DNA of 64,000 nt from positions 2,639,129 to 2,703,128 of the forward strand of contig VUYV01000004.1 in assembly GCA_008711295.1 (NCBI GenBank), read 5' to 3'. The translations under genes and the position numbers were made by a program. Shown here one piece after another: positions 36,100 through 50,900 of the stretch. The notes under the pieces were generated by a model that was not told where the DNA came from, did no database searches, and worked only from the letters and a program-made list of their open reading frames with translations. The DNA comes from Anarhynchus alexandrinus. Lineage: Eukaryota; Chordata; Aves; Charadriiformes; Charadriidae. How positions within the stretch are numbered: position 1 is the first letter of the stretch; each line of letters opens with the position of its first letter.

Positions 36100-39000
36100 G
36101 AATAAGTTTGTATCACCTTGGGATCAACTTACTGCTTGTATAAGCAAAAAAGAAGATGGGCCCAGTGGGGGAGGGACAGCTGAAACAAGTACGGTACTGC
36201 AGCCTAGCACTTGCAGTGGTATGGCTTTAATTTGTTCATGGGACACTACAGTAAAAAAAAAATAAAAATAATGTTACGGGAGTTGCTTACAGTATATATC
36301 CAATGCAGGATATTAAACACCGAGAGGTTAGAGAACATGAGAGGCACTTGGTAAATGACTCAGCTGTATTTTTTGTCATTTTGCTGATTCTCTATGATTT
36401 TGAACAAATAAAACCGAGGCTTACATTAACGTATTGCCATTTCCTCATGCAGGTAGAATGCATGTTTGATGATTAAGATAAAACTATTTTCCTGAACTCA
36501 GGCCAAACCAAATACATACCATCACCACCCCCCCAACATAAAAAAAAGCCCAACCCCCCAACTTTTTTTCACTGTTATTACAAACAGGACTGGTAGCACT
36601 GCTGCTTATTAGAATTGCCATTAAAAGAGCTTGGGTTTAGTTTCTTATAAATTCCCCAACCATTAACTGTTTCAGCTAAAATATTCCATGCCTAGCATCT
36701 GCCTCAGACTGAATACATTTTTTTTTCTTTTCCAAAGCTTCAGCCAAGAGTTCAGTGGTTTACAAGAACAGAGCTAGTGGAAGGGGGGGAAACTGGATTT
36801 TCCTTTGTTTAAAAATAGTTGCTGACCTCTTCTTTGAGAAGCACTGATACCCTGATGAAAATTGCTAGGAGGAGACTTGTGAGATTGCTGAGAAAACAGT
36901 CCAGGGTTGATTTGATGGGATGTCAAGTTAGTAACATTTGAAAGAATGAATTTGCTTAGGACAAGGAAAGACTAGATGCATCCTTACAGCTAAATCCTAT
37001 GAAAGCTGCTATGCACTGGGCATATGCCATAGCAGGGTGAGCTCTACTTTCCTTGCAATTGCAGATCTTCACTGCAGAAGTCTGACCTGGACAAAGCATA
37101 AAAGTTGTGAGTAGGGACAGTGTACATGCTTGTGCTCTCTATGCTCCATCCCCTTCCCTAGTTGCAGGAGAGATTTCAGGAAGAGGAAACTGCCTAATTG
37201 GAATAAAGAAAGGACAAAGCTGGAGCTTAAGCTGGAGAGTGAAAGGGACAAAGGGAGAATGGTGCAATAAAGTGTGGTCTGAACATTGGCAAGGACAAAA
37301 ATCAGTTTGGGGACAAGTGGGAGGGAGAGTCAGGACTTCTGGGTAAGGAGGAAGAAGACTAATTGGGGGAAGAGTGACTATGAAAGGTGATATGGAGGAA
37401 AAAGTGTGGATGAGGGTTTGCAGAAAGACGAGAACCTTGGGAGAGAAACAGTGAGGAAAGCTCAAGGTTGTGCGAGGGAACGTCTCATGAAGCTGGTGTT
37501 GGACCTGGAGTCACAAACTGAGCAGAAATATATTGGGGAGCATATACAGGTTTCAGTCATGTGTTGATGGAACAAAGGATTCAGGCTTGAACAAAATGCG
37601 TATAGAAGTGCATAGCTGCTAGGTATTTTTTTTTTAAATTTAATTTTATTTTAATTCTTTTTGTTTGCAGCTGAATTATTCTGTCAATCATTGTGCAATG
37701 CCATTAGACTTGTGTTGAGGCAGTGAAACCCAACTGAGCAGTGGCCTGTATTTACTGGGCTGTTAGAGCATGTTTGTTACATGCTCATCTCCAGCATTTG
37801 CTTGGTTGGTGGTGTGTATGTGCTGGTGGAGAAAGTAATTACACCTTATCCATCATTGTTCTTTTAAGTCTGATTCATTTTTGCACGACTTGATGTGGTG
37901 TGTTTTTTCTTTTTAATTTCATATCTTTGTAGAAAGAGCCGGAATACTTGTTTCTGCTCTGTAGAATCAAATGACCTATCACTCTGCTGGCATGAAATAA
38001 AAAGTAGTAAATACAATAAATAACTACTGTGGAGAAGGTGATATGGTATTGACTTCTCAGTACCTGTTAATTTTCACTGATCGGAACATCAGAGAAGAGG
38101 GAGATTGAATTTGGCTGCTCCTTAGTGAGGGTGGATACCTGCTAGTATTAGCCTGGAAACTTATGAGGGTTTCAGTTTTGCAACAGATTTATGTAAAAAC
38201 TTTTAGAGGAACCATTTGTATTACACTCTTATCAATCTTCCCAGTAACTTTAGCTTGCCATTCCTCACATTTCCACATTTTTAATAATGAATTTAATTTA
38301 CAATTTCTTTCTTACTGCATTGCTCTTCTGGTGGGTACTCTGAAACCTGATGTGTTTCACAGCTCCAGGTGTGCTGTATTGAACTGTTCAGATGGAAAAG
38401 ATGCTTTTCTGTGTGTGTAGCTGTAATTTGGGATTTGGACTTGAGTTGTACAGAGTATGGGTAGCACAACTAGAAAAGGATCTACGTTTTCTGGAACAGC
38501 ATCTGTGCTACAGAATGCTTTTTCAGTGAATTTCTATGTGACATGCTTTGGTACTAATAGCCAAAGGGAGATGCACATGCCTAACGTAAGTGTAAAGCCA
38601 AAGAGCTTTGAAGAGCTGATGTGACATTACCTGAATTTGTGGGTGTTCTTGAATAGGTCTCTTGTGTCTATCTTGGTATATTTTTATTGTATATTTTAAA
38701 ATCTTAGTCTTTTAGATGACAAAGCTTACTATTAAAAAAAATAATAAATTGTGTTTTATTTGGCAGAGTGACTAATCATTATATTTTTCCATCTTTTATA
38801 GGTGTTCAAAAAGAGTCTTTTATGAGAGATGCTGTTGAGCTCATACTGTTTTAAATGCCTTTGTGCTTCTGTTGTTCATAATCATCCCATTGACAATTTC
38901 AGAAGGAAACGTATTAAAAGAATACAGAAATAGAGAACTCTCTTCCCATATGTTTATGTAGCATGCCCTCTTGTCATTCCATCTCATCAAGAAAAGGGAT

Positions 39001-39104
39001 TTTTTTTAATGTGAAGAGCAAGAAATTGTAAGTAGGGTTCCCTGTTTTCTTTAATTCTCTCTCCAGTTCTATATGCAAATGTCAGTGCTTAGGTAACATC
39101 TCAG

Positions 39105-39155
39105 ATTTAATTTGTTCATCTATAAAATGGGAATGACTATAGCACTTGATTACCT
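39105..39155 (+). mobile_element. Short MIR-like fragment
   Basis: TTTGTTCATCTATAAAATGG followed by GAATGACTATAGCACTT matches the MIR region usually reading TTCCTCATCTGTAAAATGGG with GATAATAATAGTACCT after it. Only about 50 bases are recognisable. Confidence 0.5.
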
Positions 39156-40436
39156 TTTTGTTATCATAATGTGGATAGAAAAAATATTTTCTTCTTTGGG
39201 GTAAAATTGCAAGTTCTTTTTACAACAATATCTGTAACTGATTAGATAGTAATGTGAATTATTACTGTTTCATTTTTACCCAGAGAAAAAAACACTCTGA
39301 TACAAGATCAGTATTGCATGACGGTACTCAGCAACTCACTGGAGGTGCACATCAGTTGTATTTTCATATTGATTCCATAAGCTAATGTGTTTCGCTTTGG
39401 AATGTCAGCAAAGTAATAGAAGGTATTTTTCCGATTGCGTGTGACATAATGGAATTAGTATATTCTCTTTTTTTCCTTTGGAGTGTCACAAGCAGTCTGG
39501 AGATGAAAGGAAGGTGCTGACTGGTCTTGAAAGACAAATGCTGGTCTAGAAACACCTATAGTGCAATGTCCATCTGGAAGTTCTTGCTTTATTACATTAT
39601 ACAGTATTCAAAGAACCATAGATTCATGGTGTTGCCTTGGCTATTTCACGGATTAAAGTTGGATATCACTATATTTCAGGCTCAAAGCTTCACAAGTCCT
39701 CAAAGCTTCAGGCTTCCATTGAACTTTAGTCTTGGTTCTGAAAATTCATTTAGAATTAAATTAGCTGTAGTGATGAAACTGTGGCACTTTAAATAGGAAT
39801 CATCAGATGACATTTAAACACGATCATGTAGTGCAGTAATGTCAGAACTGGTTTGAGGTAAAAATCATGCCTTTAGGCAATATTGTTCAGGAAAGTCACA
39901 AAATGCAAATAGTTGATTTGAAGAGTACTTACATTGATTTGTTTTTGTTTTATTTGGGGAGACGAAAAGGATCCGCTTTTGTCAGCAGCAAATAAGCACA
40001 GACATGTAAAGTTGGAGTTGAATCTACAGTTCTGAGTGCCTATAAAATTTTGAGTCCTGATCTAGACCCTGAAATGGATCTCTCAACTTTGTATATTGAA
40101 TCAAACTAACAGTGGTCCAAACCCACTTAAACTTTAGGAATGTTCTGACCTTTTTTGTACTTTGTGGCTCTTGCACCTACTCTCTTCATTTATCATTTAA
40201 TAAGAGTATGTCAAATTGAAGCTTTGGGTTGCTGGTGCTTATTAGTTTCTCTTGACTTTTTGTAGTTCCTTGTTTTATGACTGTGGACTTTTCTGAAATT
40301 AAAGGTTAGATTTTAGTGTTAGAACCTGTACGTGAATAACTGCCAAGACACTGGCATAAGCTCTTAGCTGATCAGGTTCTTTTGTAATGAAGCAAATTCT
40401 GCTCTGTGCGCACTCTGTCGTGCCCTACGTATTGAA

Positions 40437-40497
40437 AGTGAAATCCTGGTTCTACTTATTTCAGTAGGAGTCTTGCCATTCATTGAGATTTCAACCC
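40437..40497. repeat. Old amniote palindromic repeat fragment
   Basis: GTGAAATCCTGG, a degenerate TTCAGTAGGAGTCTTGCCATT core and ATTTCAACCC follow, with many changes, a palindromic interspersed sequence common in reptile and bird genomes (GTGAAATCCTGG ... TCAATGGGAGTTTTGCC ... CCAGGATTTCAC). I recall the pattern but not a family name with certainty. A further poor copy may lie at 63815-63850. Confidence 0.4.
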
Positions 40498-43400
40498 ACA
40501 TATATATTGCTTTGTATATATCTCTAACAACTCATGGTTGCTTGGTAAAGCGTCTTCAGTCTACCTCATTTTACCATGCAATTTCCCTTCCTATGAAGGG
40601 AAACAGATTTGATGAAGACGACATTCACAGGCAAAATTGTTTTGTATGAATTCTTCTTTTACAGCATTTACGTATTCCTTTGCTGGAAGAGGGAAACTAG
40701 TTCAGGATGCCAGATATAATTTGGCACTGCTAGACCCTGTCAGAGTTGAAATTATTTTGGAAATCTCTCTCTTTTCTTCTGCTAATTAGTCTATGTATGT
40801 AAGTGATAGGTGCAGTTCAAATAGTTCTATTTCAGCATCCTTCATGGGAGGATGCTTAAAACAATCCGAGTCCATTTGTTCAAATAATTTTAAGTACACT
40901 TAACCCAGATTATTTGGCTGTTACAAACAGAGGCATTTTAAATATATTTATCCTTGGTTACTTATTTCTGTGGGGGTGAAAACTAACACAATAATATGTA
41001 ACCAGAATTTTCAGTTATTCTGCCCTGTATCTTGCTGTAGCCCTGCACAGAATTTCTGGAGTCAGAGAAGCTTAGATGTTTAGGTCAAAGTTTTGTCAGC
41101 ATAGCAGTTGTGGCATCTATGGCTTTATCAAATAATAGTTTGTGTAGTGCTTTCTGTCCTTATCTAATGCTGAGTACTGCTGAATGTTAGTATTCTTTCC
41201 ACCTGATATAGCTGAGCGATATGAAAGGCAGTGGGTGGAAAGAAAGGACAGTATTTTCATTAATAGACTACAGAGTTTGGATGTTTTAGTTCTTACTGGT
41301 GGTTGGGGCTTAAAACACACTTGATTTTGCAGTGTCAATGTCATCGCTCCAGTTATGGTTGCTGGTGATCTAGTTAATGGTCCTTGGTGTTCAGGAGGGA
41401 GATTCATCTGACTGAATGTAGATATCTGCTTTCGAGTGGGGTAATTTGCTCTCTGGGTTTCAGCTGAAAGTGTTGCCTGTATCTTTGACTGTGGTGGGAA
41501 CAACTTATCTATATATAGATGTTGATATTATAGCATTGTAAATATAGGTGAAATTAATTCAAGCCATATAGACTTACTTTTGAAAGAGTACATGGGCCTG
41601 TAGGTTCTGTGGAGTGGTCAGCACTTTTTGGAAATCCATCCCCATTTGCAGAGATTCAAACTCAAGTTATATGAGTTAAGATCCTAAATTACTCTGTTTC
41701 TATGATCACAGAAGAGTAAGAAACGCTTCCAGAGGGTGATTCAGATTGATTTAATGTTTTGACTCCAAAAGGGCCTTTATTCTTCCATTGTCAAAGTCTT
41801 GGACAAGTAATGTCCATGTTTAGATGACTCAGTTATGTAGGATGAATCTGGAATATGTGACTGAAGTTGCACAAACACAACAGAAAATTCCCCAAATTTG
41901 AAAAATGATGAAACACACAAGTTAGTATTTCTGTGCATTAAATGTTAAGGGATGTAGCTGGAAAGCTCCCTTTTCTGTTACCTGTGCCGTCTCTTGTGGA
42001 TTTGATTATCCAAAGTTGTAACTCTAATATATACGTCATCCAGCCTTCTGCCTTCTTAGAAAGTGAGTTGTGGGTAGCCAGCCTATGATTTTGTTAATTT
42101 CTAATCATCTTTGAAGAAATATACTTGGGTTTATATTGAAATTTAAATTCTGTACTAACATGGCACAAAAGTAAATAGCACTCTACATAAATACAGGGTG
42201 ACTATGACCCCCTCCATACCTTGTAATTTTGAATTTGTCTCACCACAGTTCAGACTTTAGCTCCTCTTAACTGAAAATGAAATTAAACAGTGTGAGCTTT
42301 TGGGAAACTGTTTTGAAGAAACAGAAAATCCAAACCACATGGTATACTCACAATGCGAAGACTTAGTGAAGAAATCTTTCTTCATTGGAAAAAAAGAGCT
42401 CTAGTGGGTTTACTCAGCAATGTTTCAAAGCAGTTTGAGATGAAAGGTCTGTGGTTTAATTCATTGCATATGTGATATTTCCTACTGGATCAATGTTATG
42501 CAGTAAAATTGGGTTGGGTGGGGGGTTTTTTGTTTGAATTGGTGTTTTCAAAAGGAGTTTAATCACAATTTTCTATCTAAAAAGTGGCAGATATCTGTAT
42601 ATCAGAAAATCACATCTAGATTAACTGTTAAACTTTTCACTATAATACCCTTTTAAAATGTGACTCTCTCAAGCTGTAACAGTTTCAGCTGAAGTTTTCC
42701 ATGCTGCATATTTTCTGACTGCTTTGGGAAAGTTTCTGTGAAGTGGTTCAGTTGTTTCTGAGAACAAAGCCAGCTAGAAATCCTGAGTTCTAGCCAGCTA
42801 GAATAATTTCTTTGAGCAGTGCTAGTTGGGTTAAATCCTGTGATTTTCAGTGTTAAAGGCAAAGATAAATGGTGTTTTCCTTAATCTCTCTTTCTGAAGT
42901 GATGATGATGTATGAATGCTAGCATTCATCTTTACTAAGTAAGATTCATGATGGCAGATAACTCCTGCAAACATGTCTCTGCATTAAAAAAGGCACATAA
43001 AGAGGATAAAAATATTTTTGAAGCTGTGTATAGCTTTTGGTCTAACTCCATGAAAAATCTATTCAAAGCTGCCAGACTTCTAAGTCTGAAAATTTGGTTT
43101 AGTCTATTCTTAATGCAGAATTGAGAAGGGGGCAGCAGCATTATTCTGAGAATCTTGTCTTTGTGGAGCACACAGCATCTCAGATACCAGAGCTGCATAC
43201 GGATTTTCTCGGGTATGTTCCTCTTTAACTGTCATAAGCCATCGTGGGCCCAGTTTCCGGGGCAAAAGCTGTGGAGTCAGAGGCTCTTCAATGCTCTCAG
43301 GATGCCTCCTTCCTCTATTCTGGTTTATGCAGAAAAGGAGGAGGAAGCAATCTCGGGGCATGACAAGGGTTAAGGAACAGGTGGTTATCTACGGGGCTGC

Positions 43401-43971
43401 TGTCTCATTTTGTACACAGGATGGATAGCTTCCTGGGAAAACATCCCAGTTTTTGTACTGAAGGAGGTTATTGTCTGTGGACTTCTGCTTCATTTGTTAC
43501 AGAAGCTGGAAGGTGTATAGATGTGACGGGCTCAGCATGGGTTTAACTTCTGAATCTATACAGAGAGAAACTTCGGCATTTTTGAGTACAACCAGCCTCT
43601 GTGGCTGCCACTGTTTTTCATACTCTGTGTTGGTGACAGCATCCTAGAACACATTTTTAATAGCCCTTCAAAGACCACAAGATTGTCCTCATGAGCCAAA
43701 TGCAAACTACAGAAGGAAGTTAGGCAGGGGATATCTAGTTCTAAGCATCTTAGATTACTTCCCAAACTTCCCTTAGCGTTCAGGACTCCATTTTGTGAAT
43801 CCCTCCTTTATCTTTACTTGCTATAGTGAGATATGCTGGATAAGTTTGCAGGTTAACTTGTATCTCATGGAAGGAGCAAAGATTGTAGAAACATAAAAAG
43901 GAGTTTAGTAACGCTCTAGGGAATTATATTCTGTTCTTGTTGCTGCCACAGAGTTAGCGCTATGCTTGGGA

Positions 43972-43981
43972 AAAAAAAAAA
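43972..43981 (+). repeat. Poly(A) run with a nearby TA repeat
   Basis: Ten A bases, followed by a short TATATATATA tract at about 44003-44013. Simple sequence. Confidence 0.7.
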
Positions 43982-46900
43982 GCAGTTTTTTGTTAGGCTT
44001 TCATATATATATATGTATAGCTGTCCCTAACATAAGCAAGAGATTTGCCCAGAACTTACACTAATACTGTATTCTTCAGAAAATCAGGCCACAGGTTTTC
44101 TAAATTGGGCATCTTTATTAGCAGATGCTTTTGAGAGCATGGTTACTAATTTTGTTGTGCTGCAGTTCACCCTTTTAAAATTATAGAAAATTCTATTCCA
44201 GGAAAGTGTTGTGTAAGTAAATGTATTAAAAATTTCTGAAGTACGATTTCTGTATAGTACGATGATAAGCTGCATAAAAAGTTTATCAGAATTTTAAGAA
44301 TTCAGTGCAACACTGAAATATTGTGTCTTGAATTAACACATAGGGTTATACATAATGATAAAGAAATGGTGAGCGGCTGTCCATTCTGTCAGCCTTAGGC
44401 AGAAGTTCTCTGGAAGAAATAATATGTCATTAAAGTCTGTATCTTAATGCATATGTATGTGGGGATGAATTAAGTTTAAGTCTGGATTTCCTTATTACTT
44501 TTTTTTAGTGCTTTCCTTGGCAAACTTAACATTCTTTTTTGTGAAGGAACCTTCTGGCTCATTGTAGGCTATTCCTGCTGCTTTTAATATCCTTCGAGAT
44601 TGATTCATGAAGTGCCAACATCTTGAGCTGTGGAAAAAGAGTAAGAATCCTTAAGAAAGACCTGGATACATGGGAATAGATTTGAACTCAGACTCTTTCT
44701 GTGCCACTTTTATCAGAAAGACATCTTGTGATTCAAAGAACCTTTACTGTTAATTAAGGCCATTAATTCAGTCAGTTCCATTTTGATTAAAAACTGGTAG
44801 CATTAGCAAAGTGTATAAAGACAGCATCTGGATCAGGTTTATTGGAATGATATTTTAGGAAACTAAAAGAGGTTTCTCAGGTAACTTTTGAGTAAGTCTG
44901 TATGTGATAACTACTTATAGAAAAAATTTTCCGTGGGTAGATGAACTCAAGAACATTTTTATTAGTGACATTGAAGTGATTAATGTCCTGGTTTAAGTCA
45001 ATGTGTGTTTCCATTTTGCTAGCTGACAGTTCATCACAGGAGAATGAAGTTGTGAGGAAACAAAAGAAAATGGAAGTGAAGAGTTCAGTGGAAGGATGTT
45101 AGAATACCTGGCCCATCTGTAGGGGATGGTGGTGGACCTACAATGCAGCCAGCTTGGAGCAGTGCATGTTTTGCATTAGGTCTTTGAACAGAGTGTAGGG
45201 AAAAAAAGAAAATCAAAGTGATTTTTTTCCCTATAAACTGTTCAAGTGGCCACATTTATGACTTGCTGTATGTGCTTTGATTTGTTTCAGAAGTATCTCT
45301 GATTTAGGAACACTTTAATAAGATGGCTCTCAGTAGCTTTCAGGTGAGCTAGAGCAGCAGAAATTGTACACAAATAACTGATAAAATTTCATTTGTCTCT
45401 TACCTGTGTAACTTTACTAACCTGCAAGAAAAGTGATAATCACTTCTCATGGGTGTAGCCTGAGAAGCTAGGATTGACTGGAATTGGACCCTGTGGCAAC
45501 ACAGATGTCAAAGCTGCAGCTCAAGGCTTGATCTTGCCAACGGCAGTGATCTTGGTATTGGACTTGCAGCTAATACAGTGCAGTGGTTGGGACTTAATAA
45601 CTTTAAGTTCAGTTAATGCTGCTGTTCTGTAATACAGGTCAGTTAGTGGATTCTTTCCAACGGATTGTAGTTACTACCTGAGGTATGTTATTTAGGAGCT
45701 ACCTTATTTTAGAAGAAGAGGACAAAGTTCTATGCCTGAAAGACAACAATGGATAGTGATTGAGGCCCACTGGGATCTGACTGCTGACTGCTTCTGGAAG
45801 CATCTTTGTTTCTTCCTTGATTATAGGATGTGCTGAAGGAGAACCTAAGTTAAATGCATAGATTTAATGGAATTAATCTGTGCAGGCGTTTATCATTTCC
45901 CGCTTTATTGCAATCCATTGTGTCACATTGCATGCAGAAGAAATATTTTTTTCCCCACCAGATTCAAATGCTGTAGAATCCCCTAAAAGTTCTTTGCAGC
46001 TGTCAGGGAATGAGGATTCAACACATTGCAGAAAAGGCTGAGCACGTTCAAGGTAAAGAAAGGTACTGACCTGTGTGATTGATAAGAATACTACAAGAAT
46101 TTCTCACAGTTTTTGATCTGATACAGTTTTTTAGGTCTGCATTTAAACTTTTTTCTAGGCTCCTACAAAGAAATTAGTCAGACTTCCTCTAAGATCTTTG
46201 TAAATATTCCTATAACTTAATATCTTAAGACTGAGTAGGGAGAATCTATTTATAAATTTTTTTGAATGTAGTGGTTAATGTTTTGAGAATGGCTTTGTCT
46301 GGTGTATGAAGAAGTTCCTTACATTCAGCTTAGAAAATAAAACTTTATTCTTTACATGTCAAAGTGGTAATTTCCTTCACCAGATAGCAGAAATAGGGTA
46401 ATAAGACACTCCATTATTTACTTCAGGTTTTCTTCCAAAAGAGAGGGAAATACTAAGTGTTGAGAAAGAAAAACAGAAGTGTCTTTTTTTTTTTTTAAAG
46501 ACTCGGAGAAGTCTAGTCAATGGATATAGAGTTCCTGGATACTTCCTAGAGTGACTGTCAGTGCCTTATGTGACTATATTTTCATCTGTTTACTTACACA
46601 TCATCAGTAAACTACAGTGCAGGAGATTCCTTAGCTGATAAATCATGCTTTTATCCACTGTCTTTCTTGCAAGAGGAATTACTTGAAGAAAAATAAATAT
46701 TTTGTAGGCTCTCTTGTTTTCACTGCGTAAACACAGACCAGTTATTTGTAGTTCTGATGGCTTGTTTCTGGAATCTGTTTTAGTTTCCTCAGGAAACTTA
46801 TCTTATTCTCACACTTTTGTTTTCCCCCTTAAATGACATCTATTAAAAAAAAAAAAAGTAAGGAAATGGTGGTGTTCAAATAATTGTAACTGAGAACAGA

Positions 46901-47564
46901 AATCTTTGATTTAGGTAGCACAGCAGTGCAGTCTGTGTTTCAGAAGCACCAGCTTCTTACTTTAATAAGTAGAAGTGACCTGGAGGGTTTCTCATAAGTT
47001 CAGTGAGTGGCGTGATAGCACGGAGATTGGATGCATCATGGTATATTATAAAACTCAGACTGAAATCCAGAATTTTAATGCAGACAGTGAACCCAGAAGC
47101 TCTGCTTCATTCAGGTCTGGAAGATGATCTGCAAAGCACATGGGACTCTGCTGTGTACATAGAACAGCTCAGTGTATCACCAAAATAACATCAGGCAGCT
47201 TAATTTGCTGCTATTCCTATTCAGACAGGCTGGCCACATTCAGATTATGAGTAGATACATCTGCAGATGTGCTGTGTTTCTTACCAATCTCTAGAACTGT
47301 TCTCAAGAGCTGTGTAGATAAAACCAGTGAGCTCTCTGTTAGGTATGAAGGTTCCATTGCACGGGCACCAGGTGCAGATTTGGGTTCTGGCCAGATTGTC
47401 CTTGACAGGACAAAGTTTATTGGCTCTTGTTTTATACTTTGCTTGTTTTTTAAATGTCACCATTACATTGGCCAAGTTCCCATAGTAAATTATTTTTATG
47501 TACCTAATTCATTCTGAATGAAACAGACTGCTCCATTAAGGACTCTGCACTAAAAACTGTAGCT

Positions 47565-47910
47565 CATTATGTGTTCTTGTGGTGTATGACATCAGTAGAA
47601 TGCCACAAGTTAATTACATTCTTAATTACAGCTTTGTATTGAATTAGGGACCTATTATACATAGAATAATTGAAAACCTGCTGAGATCACGTCTGGTAAC
47701 ATCTAATTGTATCCCATGATTTTTTTTCCCCTAAACTTTAAATAAAAAATGGTATTTCATTTAGCATGGTTTTAATTAATTGACATGAGAAATGTAATTA
47801 GAGCTGAGGCAACGGACCAACTGTCTTAAAACAATCACTCAGAAATTAATCGCATTTTGGGGAGCAATTAACAGTTTCCAGAGCAGGGGCTATTCTGCTG
47901 CATTTCTGGA
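47565..47910. promoter_or_regulatory. TAAT-rich candidate enhancer or conserved element
   Basis: At least six homeodomain-type cores in about 350 bp: TTAATTAC at 47610, TTAATTAC at 47622, TTAATTAATT at 47772, GTAATTAG at 47794, AATTAATC near 47845 and CAATTAAC near 47866. The sequence is otherwise unique and contains no microsatellite beyond short T and A runs at about 47720-47750. Clusters of TAATTA sites in long introns are typical of conserved developmental enhancers. Function is inferred. Confidence 0.4.
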
Positions 47911-50900
47911 AAAACCTTGAGCAGGCACAATTGAAGAAAGAACTTGCTGCTCTTAGAAGAGAAGAAAGATTCAAATGTTCGGAGACATTCAGAGTGCTCT
48001 TTCAACCTAAGGAAACTTTGTATCTCTGCAGCTTCAGGCATCAGAAACCTAAGAATAACACAGGAAGAGAACTGAGATCTATTGATTTTCCCAAATATTG
48101 AGAAGGGGACAGAGCATTAGCTATATTGTACCGGGAGTGGAAGAGGTTGCTGTTGGCGTGAAGTGCTGAGAAGTTCTTTCCCGGCTTTTCTTGACTCCAG
48201 TGGAATTACCTGCTACTTGCCAAGAGCAGAAGAGTTTCACCTCAGCAGCAGTGAGAGCGAGCTGGATGAATATTCTGCCCTGGCTTTCCAAGTCCCACCT
48301 GCCTATATGGATGTGGCAGAATTTTTTTGGAAGCCATTTTGCCATCCACCATCCAAAAAGCACTTCTGCAGGTAACAGGAAAATTTTTTATTTCCTCTTT
48401 TGTTTCTTTCTGAACATGTTAGCCCACTCTTGCCCTTAATATCAAGACTGAGTAGTTAGCTAAATTAGACAGGACCTGATAGTGAGAATGGTGATCAGTT
48501 AGTGGACCCCAACACATGGAGCATCTTTTCTCCTTTTGTTTGACAAAAATCTTGTCTCTGATTTTAGACAGAACTGACTGGATTTTAAAGAAGTTATCTG
48601 AGAAGGAAATCCTACTGAACAGTATTTTCAGTGACAGAATATTTGAGGTTGACATCTAATCAGAACATTTAGGTCTGTCCCTCTCTTTTATTTTCCTTTT
48701 GTGGAAGTCTTGAAAGTTGTTTGGTTTTGGTTGGTTTTTTTTTTTAATGGAAATGATTATTATGATTTTCTATTGGCATTTTTGCATAGAGAAAAAGCCT
48801 TCAATTTAAATCAACCTGCAGCAAAGCTTTAATTCCAGGGTGAAGAATAATGTCCATTTGCTGTTTGCAGAAAGATTTATTTGTTTCAGGACATACAGTT
48901 GTTGTATTTCCTGTGCGTAGCCTGAGTTAGAGAATCTAATGTTTTCCTGTTTGATATCTCTAAAATCAATGTGCACGTATTTAGACCTGCCTATACATAG
49001 ATATGCATATGCTTTGTTTATAAATGGAGAGCATATGCAAGGATAAAACTGCTGTGTGAGAGCAGGTTTAAGAGATCTCACTGTGCTTGGACACAAGCAG
49101 AAAAACACTGGGTACATCAACTGAAAACTGGCTGGCAGCCATAGCACATAGAATGGAGGGAATGTTTGCCTAAAAGACTAGATTGTGTCAGGCGTGACTA
49201 AGCAGGAATTTTAGCTAAAATGCGCTAGCAAATTGAATGCTTAGAGGAAAATGAGAACGTTCATGGTCTTATCTTTGTTTACTTGAGACTGGATTTGATT
49301 TTTAATATAAAAATCAATGAAGGGGGGAAAGGAAGTTCTGCAGAGTGTTTCCTGATTTTTTTATTTTTTTTTTTTTAGGAATGCTGATATAAATTACTGC
49401 TGAATATTTTACTATGGCTCTGTTTACATTCCTTCTGGAATATGCATGCCTTTTAATAGTCTTGTAGCTCATGGAGCACTGGGCTGTCAGTCAGGTAGTA
49501 AAATACTTTAATTACCCCCATGCACTAGACAGACCCAGTGAGAGAAAGGGTGGGACTGGATAAAAGGAGTGTACTTCAAGCTTACTTTCTGACTGTCAAA
49601 ATAATGATAAACCATAAGTCCTGGCTGTTGTTATCCTTCCTTTCTCCATGAATAGCATTCCTGATGGAAAATGTTGGGGTCTATATACTTTGCAGGTCCT
49701 ACTATTTTCTGAATCTCTAAGGATATGGGAGTGGCCACTGCAAAGTGGAATAAGTTATCCAGTAGATCAGATAGTGTAGAGCTTAGAGTGGAAGAGATTT
49801 CCTCCCCTTGGTGTAGGACTGTTACGTGTTTGTGACAGCCTAAGATAGTATTTTTCTTAACGTCTTTTTCTCCCTTCAAACTCTGTCCATTTCTTTGGAA
49901 GTGTGAGATTTTTTATGTGTGGGGTGTTTGTTTTTTTTTTTTTTGTCTTGCCATCAAAAATACTTTCTCCCAGGTAGAGGTCTTTATCAGTTAAATTGTG
50001 CACATGTTGAATAAATGAGAACCCCTGTTGCTATAAGGTTTCTGAAAAGCTGTCTCTCTCAATTAATAAACAGGTAGGAAACTTTGCTGAAATACATGAC
50101 CCTGCCTGCTCAATCTATTATTCACTTTTTCTTTTATGGACTACTGTGTTCTTTGTTCATTACTTTATCTCATATTATCCTTATTGGATATGTATGCAAA
50201 TTGATGAACAAATCACCATATTCATGTTTCTGTCATCTAGCTAGGCTTAGCATGTAAAACACTGCTGCTCTGGCACGGTTCTGGGAACTTCTGGAATGTG
50301 GAAAACAGGACTCCTGGAGGCTCACAAACTAGTTAAACAGTAATTCTTCTACCACTTTATTTCCTACATTTCTGGGAATATATGCAAAAGATGACTTAAC
50401 AATGAAGCAGATATTCTTTGGTTAACTGGGAGGGGGGGGGAAGGAAGCTAGTGGAGTTAGAAACCGTTACCTGTCACTGAGCTAGTGCAGTCAGCCTAGC
50501 CTAGAGGAGCCGGGATAGAGCCAAACGGCATGTTTCTATGTTAGGAATAGCATTGGAGTAGTGTTTCAGGAGTCAGTTGGTGGGAAGCAATGTTAGAAAC
50601 TTTATGCAAAGCCTACGTGTGGGACTCACCTTTCCAGAAAATGCTCATCTTGTTTTCTGAAGTCAGGAAATATGTTGTAGGGATATTGGTTATGCACAAA
50701 ACATGTATTACAGACCCAGAAAATTCATCACTGAGATTAAATTTACATCCAGGCTGCTTGCACGGAATTGATGTTGTGATAAGCTTTTGGGGACAAGAAA
50801 AGGGGAACAATACCCTCAATTGGTGAATTTAGTAAACTTAATTTTTCTTGACACATGATTTCTGGAGCATTGCTGTCTCTTGAAGGCTGTAGGAGTGGGC

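Noticed and set aside
41117..41503. 128-codon minus-strand frame in intron 1
   Set aside because: Antisense to the gene, with no recognisable domain and no start or splice context that stands out.
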